Source: Zanthoxylum bungeanum
Taxonomy: Eukaryota; Streptophyta; Magnoliopsida; Sapindales; Rutaceae
Reading direction: 5' to 3'
Assembly: GCA_019454045.1 (NCBI GenBank)
Contig: SKCR01049625.1
Location: 62,001-126,000 of the forward strand
Length of the DNA stretch: 64,000 nt
Both the position numbers and the translations under genes were made by a program. Positions 57,691 through 64,000 of the stretch are shown piece after piece. Each line of letters starts with the position of its first letter. Position 1 is the first letter of the stretch. Below the pieces are notes generated by a model. The model saw nothing but the letters and a program-made list of their open reading frames with translations. It did not search any database and was not told where the DNA came from.

Positions 57691-57751
57691 AGGTTTTAAA
57701 GTAACTATTTAAAAAAAAAAAAAAAAAAAATAGGTTTTAAAGTAACTATTT
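57691..57751 (+). repeat. poly(A) run between 20-bp direct repeats
   Basis: AGGTTTTAAAGTAACTATTT (57691-57710) is followed by about 20 A and then repeated at 57732-57751. Element A has the sequence once and no A run. Confidence 0.85.
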
Positions 57752-57811
57752 TTTGGAATACTTATTTCTTGGTCTGTCTTGTCAATACGGTTTATAAATA
57801 TTTTTCCGTGA

Positions 57812-58135
57812 CTACATCCGAGACCGTGCCTTTGCTGTGAGGGTGTAGCCGATATAGATTTATTTATACCGGATGTATATCAGATACTAGATAAATTCAA
57901 GCGAAAGCGCAATCCTGAACGTGCCCTAGCTGTCAGGGTTACGCAAGTAGCTTGAGTTTATCATTGACGAGTTTAACCTTGGTACGTCTCCTTGTGGGCC
58001 TGCCTTAGCAGTCACAACGAGAAACGACCAGGACCAGAACCTCGGAGTCACTATTGAGTGATTGACAAATGAGTTGTCTACCTGTGAATATACGTAGGCG
58101 AGACCGTGCCTCTGCTGTGAGTCGAAATATATTCA
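57812..58135 (+). repeat. stem-loop set after the primer site of element B
   Basis: Stems CTACATCC/GGGTGTAG (57812-57848), AATCCTGA/TCAGGGTT (57911-57940) and TGAATATA/TATATTCA (58084-58135) close loops with the CCGTGCCTNTGCTGTGAG core, as in element A. Confidence 0.7.
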
Positions 58136-61100
58136 TGGGGTCCACTTCCCATTAGGGAATTCGATTTAATTATTGAATTCTCGTTTTTCCGTTGGGGATT
58201 ACGATATTACGTACAATAGTGGGAGGCACTGCTAAGTTTAAAATATTCCTTAACTCAGGCAGTGTGTATTATTATGGAAATTGCCGCTTGTTTGTTTCCT
58301 TATTCTACTGTTTATATAGAATTGAACTTTTATTCACTGCACACATATTTTGATATGTTATCTGACTTGACTCTTGGTTGTAGTTAATTATAGAATAGGT
58401 TCTAGATACTATTAGACTAGGATATTATTATATTGGTCTAAACCATCGGGAACTGTTGTTCCGATTTTCTTGAAAAATCAAGATGGTTAATGACTTAGTT
58501 ATTAAGTCATGAAAGATAATCTAGATAGATACCCCTTTTAGGATATAATACTTTAGAGAGAATAGTTTCTTATGCAGTAAGAATTGACTTGAATTAGTTC
58601 ATGTCTCGAGATTCTTGACTGGCATTAAGAAAGCCCCATTAGGTATTTTTTTATCTAGTAATGACGTTTCTTAGCTTTGATGACCTTTAGAGGCAATGTG
58701 TCTGACACAATTTGCTAATCAATTATTTGCAATTGTTGTGAATAGTTGAAGGCAAATAGTAAATCTAAAGAAAAGAGATGTGTATAGTTGTGTATAGAAA
58801 ATATCGATTTTCACAATACAACAACTATAGGTATTGGATACCAGATCTCCCGTCTAGTTATTTAAAAATTAGTTAATGATTGTTTTGATATTTGATATCG
58901 GAACTTGCGACTATTGGATAGTTGTTCTTTATAAACAATTGTTATATGTTTTAAAAATAACTAGTAGTGTCATTGGCGTAGAGATAAACATTAAGAAAAA
59001 TTATTCGGTAAAATAAATAATTTAGAACGGTGCTTTATGAGTTTAATCACTTAAGCATTAGATGCTTCTTCCGTATGGTAAATGATGGTTTGATACAAGA
59101 TCACACCACACATCCTTATCCATTTAATGAATATTGTATTCAGGAAGGTGATTAAAATCTCATTTAACCAATGATTTGTCATTGGACCACCAATTCATTA
59201 AACTGATACATTAGATGTATGTAGTTTTAATGAATTGTAATTGCTTAAGGTAGTTTTCTTTACTTCGTAACTTAGTTTATGAATTGTCATATCTTAGTTA
59301 CGTGTTTCTAAAAGAACACATATTGAACGTCTTGAAATGATCAAGAACTTTCAATCTGTTCTGATAAAACGTAGGTTGAACATTTTTGACTTGTTCAAAT
59401 ATATTCAATCTGAAGTTTTGTGAGAACTCTATCATTAAAATTCATTACATGTCTTTGAACTATTCAAAGATATTTGATACGATCAAACATATGAATTTAA
59501 AGCAATTAGTTCTAAAGTTATTCAGTGAATATGATTCTTATTCAATATTATTCTTCCACGATTCCATCAGATGGAATTGAGTAGTGGCAGCAGTCGAATC
59601 TTATATGATTTGATTGTTTTGATATTGAATGTTACCAAATTAGTTTCAATACTCTTGGGGATATGCTCCAGTAATACTAGTTCATCCTTTTAATTTAGGT
59701 TCCATTAATTTCCACAGTTGCATATATGATATGTATAGGTAGAAAATCTGAATCTTGAAAAGTTTGAGATTTGAATCTTTCTATTTATATAATAGTTATA
59801 TAATGGAAATTACTTACACCTCGGAGGTATAAGTAAGAGTTTATCATTTATTCTATTTTATAGAATATTGTATTCTATTTAATAAAATATCTTTCCTACG
59901 ATCCTAAGTAATAAAATCGTTTTATTACTTGGTGTGTAACATCATATGTTAATTATTGTAAAAAAGACTTGACTTATTGAAGTCAAATGTGAGAATGATA
60001 AACTATAATTGGAACTACGTAATTAATAAGATGAAACAACCCTTATACATCTTCCGTACAAGTCCAATAGGATAACAGAATCATTTACGAGTATTTGATA
60101 CTTAATGGTTTTGTTGTTTTCTTATTGAAGAAAATTATCCTATAACTTATAATGGAAGCGATATTTGACATCGATTTTGGAAGTTCTCCATTGAACCATA
60201 GATCTAAGATTGTTCATAGCTTACTACGATCAAGTTTTGAACTTGATTAAGCTTTCATTATGAATTAGTTCATGATATGTGCTAATTGTTTGCGCAGCGA
60301 AATCAGTGTGAGCTTATTAAAGGTTTGACCTTTACAGTATGACAGTGAGAAAAGTTATACTCAGCAATCTATTGTAGATTCTGAGGAAACTTGTCTCTAG
60401 TCACACTAATTGAACAATTAAAGATATATTGGTTAATGTTGATATTAAACTGTACATTTTAGCTAAAGAATGCAAAGTGGCATTTTTTGAATGACTTATT
60501 CAGATAAGAGATCAGTTGTGATTTCTTTGTTTGAAGAGTTCATTCTGGAATGGCCCTAGAGTTTGTGTTCTGCTGAGATCGCAGTTTAGTGTGCTAGCTT
60601 ATAGAGCCTATTGTAGACTCGTATAAGTCTTCCGGAAATCCATATTCTCTATTTTTGATATCAGTCAGATTGTCTGATCTTGTCAAAGTATAGAGAATAC
60701 ATATGTGCTTGAAGGGTTAGTGGGAGCCTACAAATTAATTTCTAGTGTTATATATTCTAGCAACATTATCATTATTATAGTAATAATGAGATGTTTGTAA
60801 GATAAAATATTTACCTAAGTCTTCTTTACTCCATAAAAGAAGTGGGAGTAGTCTATATTATATTTGATATAAAGTTTTATATAAGATATAAAACTAAGAG
60901 ACTTGTGAGATACTCCTATTATTCGTACATTAGATATGATCTAATAAAGGACATAACTAGGCTATCTGTATGACAGTTAGTATAACTGTTGGACAGTTAT
61001 TGTGTGTCTTATATAAAGTATTCATCTTCCGTAAATGATGATTCCTTTTTCGAAATAGATATTGATTAGAATGTCTAATCAATCTTATGTATCATTTGAT

Positions 61101-61752
61101 GATGACATAATAAATACTTTATAATGTGCGATTGTAGATATCGATTTAATCGTAATTGTTACGAGTTATTTTGATATCCTATGGACCATAAGATGGATCT
61201 TGAAACACGTTCTTTGTGATATTTGAGATATTAAGATCGAGTTTCTAATTCATGAAGAATACAGTCTGCAACCATTAGGGTCATATTAGTTTTGAGACTA
61301 ATTATGACGTTAGACAGTCTACGTCATAAAGAGTCACAAAAGTTGCAGTGGGAGTGTCCCGAAGGATTCTACTATTAGTGGAATTAGATGCAACTTATGA
61401 AGTATTGACTTATGAAGTTGCATAGTGATCTTATAAATTAGAAGTTTTATATTGGTGTTGTGCTTGCGGTTGTCTGCATAGTATTTTGGATTTGATCCCT
61501 GAATACTTGGACAACTCAGTAGCTGTAGCACAATACTAATGTAATGTCTGATTCATATTAATGTATAATTTAGATTCTACAAAATATGAAAGATACTGGA
61601 TATGGGAAACGATTGGGTTTGTTTGACAAACTCATTATGTTATAACGGACTTACTTCTTGTTGCCTACCTCTTAAGTTCTAGGTGAGCTTTTGAGGGCTA
61701 TGTGTATACGATACACATTAAGATGTATATATGATACCGTGGATTGGCACAA

Positions 61753-61769
61753 GAGCAAGTGGGAGAAAT
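61753..61769 (+). promoter_or_regulatory. polypurine tract of element B
   Basis: GAGCAAGTGGGAGAAAT directly before TGTTGGGG of the 3' LTR. Confidence 0.85.
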
Positions 61770-64000
61770 TGTTGGGGTTGGTGCTCAGAGCGCCAATCCG
61801 GATCGTATTTATGTCTGATTCATGAATATGAACAATCCCTTTTTCCATAATATTATTTATTTATGGTTGCACCTCTTGTTTTTATATACGTATTCGATCT
61901 GATTATGATTAGATTGAAACTAAATGTTGTTTAATGATATGTATATATTAGACAAAGGCCCGATAATATATAATGCAGTACACACTTACAAAGCTAGTTT
62001 GTAATTGACATTGGGAAGTGTCACTACTTAATGTATATTATCAAATATAGTTCCTGGTCAAGATTCACTAACACGGGTCGGTTAGTCAAATCTGTTGAGA
62101 CCAGTACATGTCGTATATCGAGACTTGGTCCGGTGGTTTATCCCAATGAACCATGAGTCTAGGGAGACTCGTATAGACGTGTAGGTGTTTATAGTGGATA
62201 AACACTGACTCACCGAAGATTCTTAATGGATGGTACACCAACGTCAATAAGAATCTTCTCGGGTTGAGTAGCATAGTGGTCATTCTACTTGAGATACCAC
62301 TGTGGATGTATGAAACATCCTCCACACTTAGATGGCAGTCACGTCACCGATCTATTTAGATCAAACCTCGTGTGGACCGATCCTCAGGATATCCTGTGTG
62401 TATCAAGATAGGATCCGTCAGTTCTGTGTACAGAGCATAGGTAGTCCATATATGATTAGCAGTCTGTTAAATCTGTGGCCACAGTATACTTCGGAAGTAA
62501 CTTCCGAATGTTATTTAGAGATCGCTAATAGATACGTCGACATGATAATACCTATAGAGATTTGACGTTTACATCTATATCTCTGGTATTATACGGATAC
62601 CTGTGACGGATGGATTATACGTATGCAATGACATCGACTTGTATGATTCAGCTAGTTTATCCATGGTCGTCATAATTTACGGGTGGGTAAATTATGGACA
62701 CGAAATTAGATTTTATGACGGATATACCTGAATCTAGAGAGTCTCACTAATGAAATATACTCGTAGAGCACTAGGGCAACTTTTATGAATAATGATGATT
62801 ATTTATAAATCGTTTAAACGTTAAATGAAATATACATGCGAACGGGCCGAACCGTCGTTTCCTAATTAATGTGTGTTTGTATTTAATATATGATATTATT
62901 AAATACACATTAATAAATTGTCAAATAAAAGTATTTGACATATATCATTAATATATGTATTTGAGATATTTAAAGTAAATATAATACATGTATTTCAGAT
63001 ATTTGTATTTAATTAATTATTTAATTATTTAATTGTTAAATGATTAATATAATTAAAATATAAATATCTCACCAAATGATAAAGTTAGGAAATGATTATA
63101 AGTGTTTATTATTGACTTTAAAGTAAAGGAAATGATAGTCAAATTGGATTTGACTTCCTTGGAAATTTATTTTAAATTGTTAAAATTGAAATATTTTTTC
63201 CTTTATTTTTTATCAATTTTCGGCCATATACCTATATAAATATAATTGTTATATTTTTGAGTTGCAATTGTTGACTTACTTTACTTCATTAAAAAGCTGA
63301 TGATTACAAGTGCAAGTTGACAAGTTGTAAACTTTAAATGAAACCAAAAATATCTAGATATTAATATTACCTCAAAATCGGCCAAGGGCTTAAATTTGTG
63401 AGTATATATTGTTTTGTTTTCATTTTTTAGGGTTAGAGAAGTTCATTAGATACAAAAGAAACACAAAAGTGGTTGAGAGAAAAGTTTGAAGAAAAGAAGG
63501 AAAAGCTTGGAAATCTTAAGGTTTTGTAAGTTTTCTTTCAACTCTTCCAACATGAAAAATGTTTCTAACATGCTTAGCTTCATCTTTTGTTTCTTTGATG
63601 TTGTCTCTCTACTTATAGTTTGTGTTTTAATTGTTGTGAACTTGAATGAAAGATGTGTGTATGTAAGTAGCCTTGAAATGGTTTCAAAGGCTTACTTTTG
63701 ATTCTTTGAAAATAAAAGTTGCCATTCTAGAGTTAGTAAGCCACTCCTTGGTGACCTAGAATTTTTCTAGAGTTATTTCAAAGTGGTGAGGCTTGATTGG
63801 TGAAGTATTGAATGGATTAAAGTGTTGGATTTTGTAAATTTGGTGAAATTGGACAATTTGATGAAATTGAAAAATTAGGGTTCATAACCCACTCCAAATT
63901 TGGGGCTTTTCATATATGTGATGTATTATGGTATGCCTATGATGCATGTAAAATTTTAGGTTGATTGGATTTGATCTTGGCTTGTTTTGAACAAAACGGA
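61770..64000 (+). repeat. 3' LTR of element B (cut by window end)
   Basis: 2231 bp present of about 2.6 kb. Near-identical to 54928-57158. About 20 bp of the region near 62366 is deleted relative to the 5' LTR. Confidence 0.92.

Larger units (their letters stand above)
57549..61752 (+). other. non-coding interior of element B
   Basis: No coding domains. Matches the interior of A end to end. The stem-loop set lies at 57812-58135, a poly(A) insertion with duplicated flanks at 57691-57751, and AGTGGGAG words near 60720, 60840 and 61348. Confidence 0.85.
54928..64000 (+). mobile_element. element B: second copy of the element A family, 3' end beyond window
   Basis: Same plan as A: LTR from TGTTGGGG, primer site, non-coding interior of 4.2 kb, polypurine tract and second LTR. 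Interior and LTR match A closely but with many substitutions, so it is a separate, not recently duplicated, copy. It inserted in the gypsy gag. The right TSD is outside the window. Confidence 0.92.

Overview
This is plant nuclear DNA, almost certainly from a eudicot, and it is wholly repetitive. It is AT-rich and carries plant-type Ty3/gypsy (Athila-like and Tat/Ogre-like) and Ty1/copia LTR retrotransposons, a CACTA relic, hAT-type MITEs and a tRNA-like-promoter SINE. I found no intact host gene, tRNA, rRNA or CRISPR. Every long coding stretch is a decayed transposon ORF, or a captured sequence inside a transposon. Most boundaries rest on terminal motifs (TG...CA, primer binding site, polypurine tract) plus target-site duplications (TSDs) read directly.

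Layout. (1) 1-13118: an Athila-like gypsy element whose 5' end lies outside the window. It has gag, protease, RT/RNase H, integrase, an accessory region, a 3' non-coding region, a polypurine tract and a 1.87 kb 3' LTR. Its integrase is split by a 3.7 kb solo LTR (3612-7345), which itself holds a 422-bp solo LTR (5906-6327, TSD CGCGC). The accessory region between pol and the 3' LTR carries an intronless LOG-family (cytokinin-activating enzyme) pseudogene and, before it, a degenerate Arg/Cys-rich ORF. (2) 13119-28032: an old, probably reverse-oriented LTR with a long AACTGTAAATCATGA-type degenerate repeat. It is split by copia-type element A (15560-24794, TSD AATTT) and by a reverse solo LTR (24966-27882, TSD ACTGA). 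(3) 28033-30818: a hAT-like MITE (TSD TATATTAG) split by an old LTR of the A family. (4) 30819-43445: mixed relics: two SINE copies, a CACTA element with a TNP2 pseudogene, another LTR/PBS/gag remnant, a 527-bp hAT MITE (TSD CTTTAAAG), a foldback element and a truncated copia gag-pol. (5) 43446-54927: a gypsy LTR/leader/gag remnant split by reverse-oriented copia element C (43682-53501, TSD GTTTA). (6) 54928-64000: copia-type element B, a second member of the A family, truncated by the window end.

Elements A and B form a large non-coding family: 2.4-2.6 kb LTRs, a 4.2 kb interior without gag-pol, an initiator-Met-type primer site and a copia-type polypurine tract. They are probably mobilised by an autonomous relative; C, with decayed gag-pol on the minus strand, shows what such a relative looks like. 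The most interesting signals are (a) the LOG capture and its companion ORF in the Athila-like element, (b) a recurrent stem-loop motif just downstream of the primer site in A and B, and (c) arrays of hairpins in their LTRs, some with compensatory base changes between copies.
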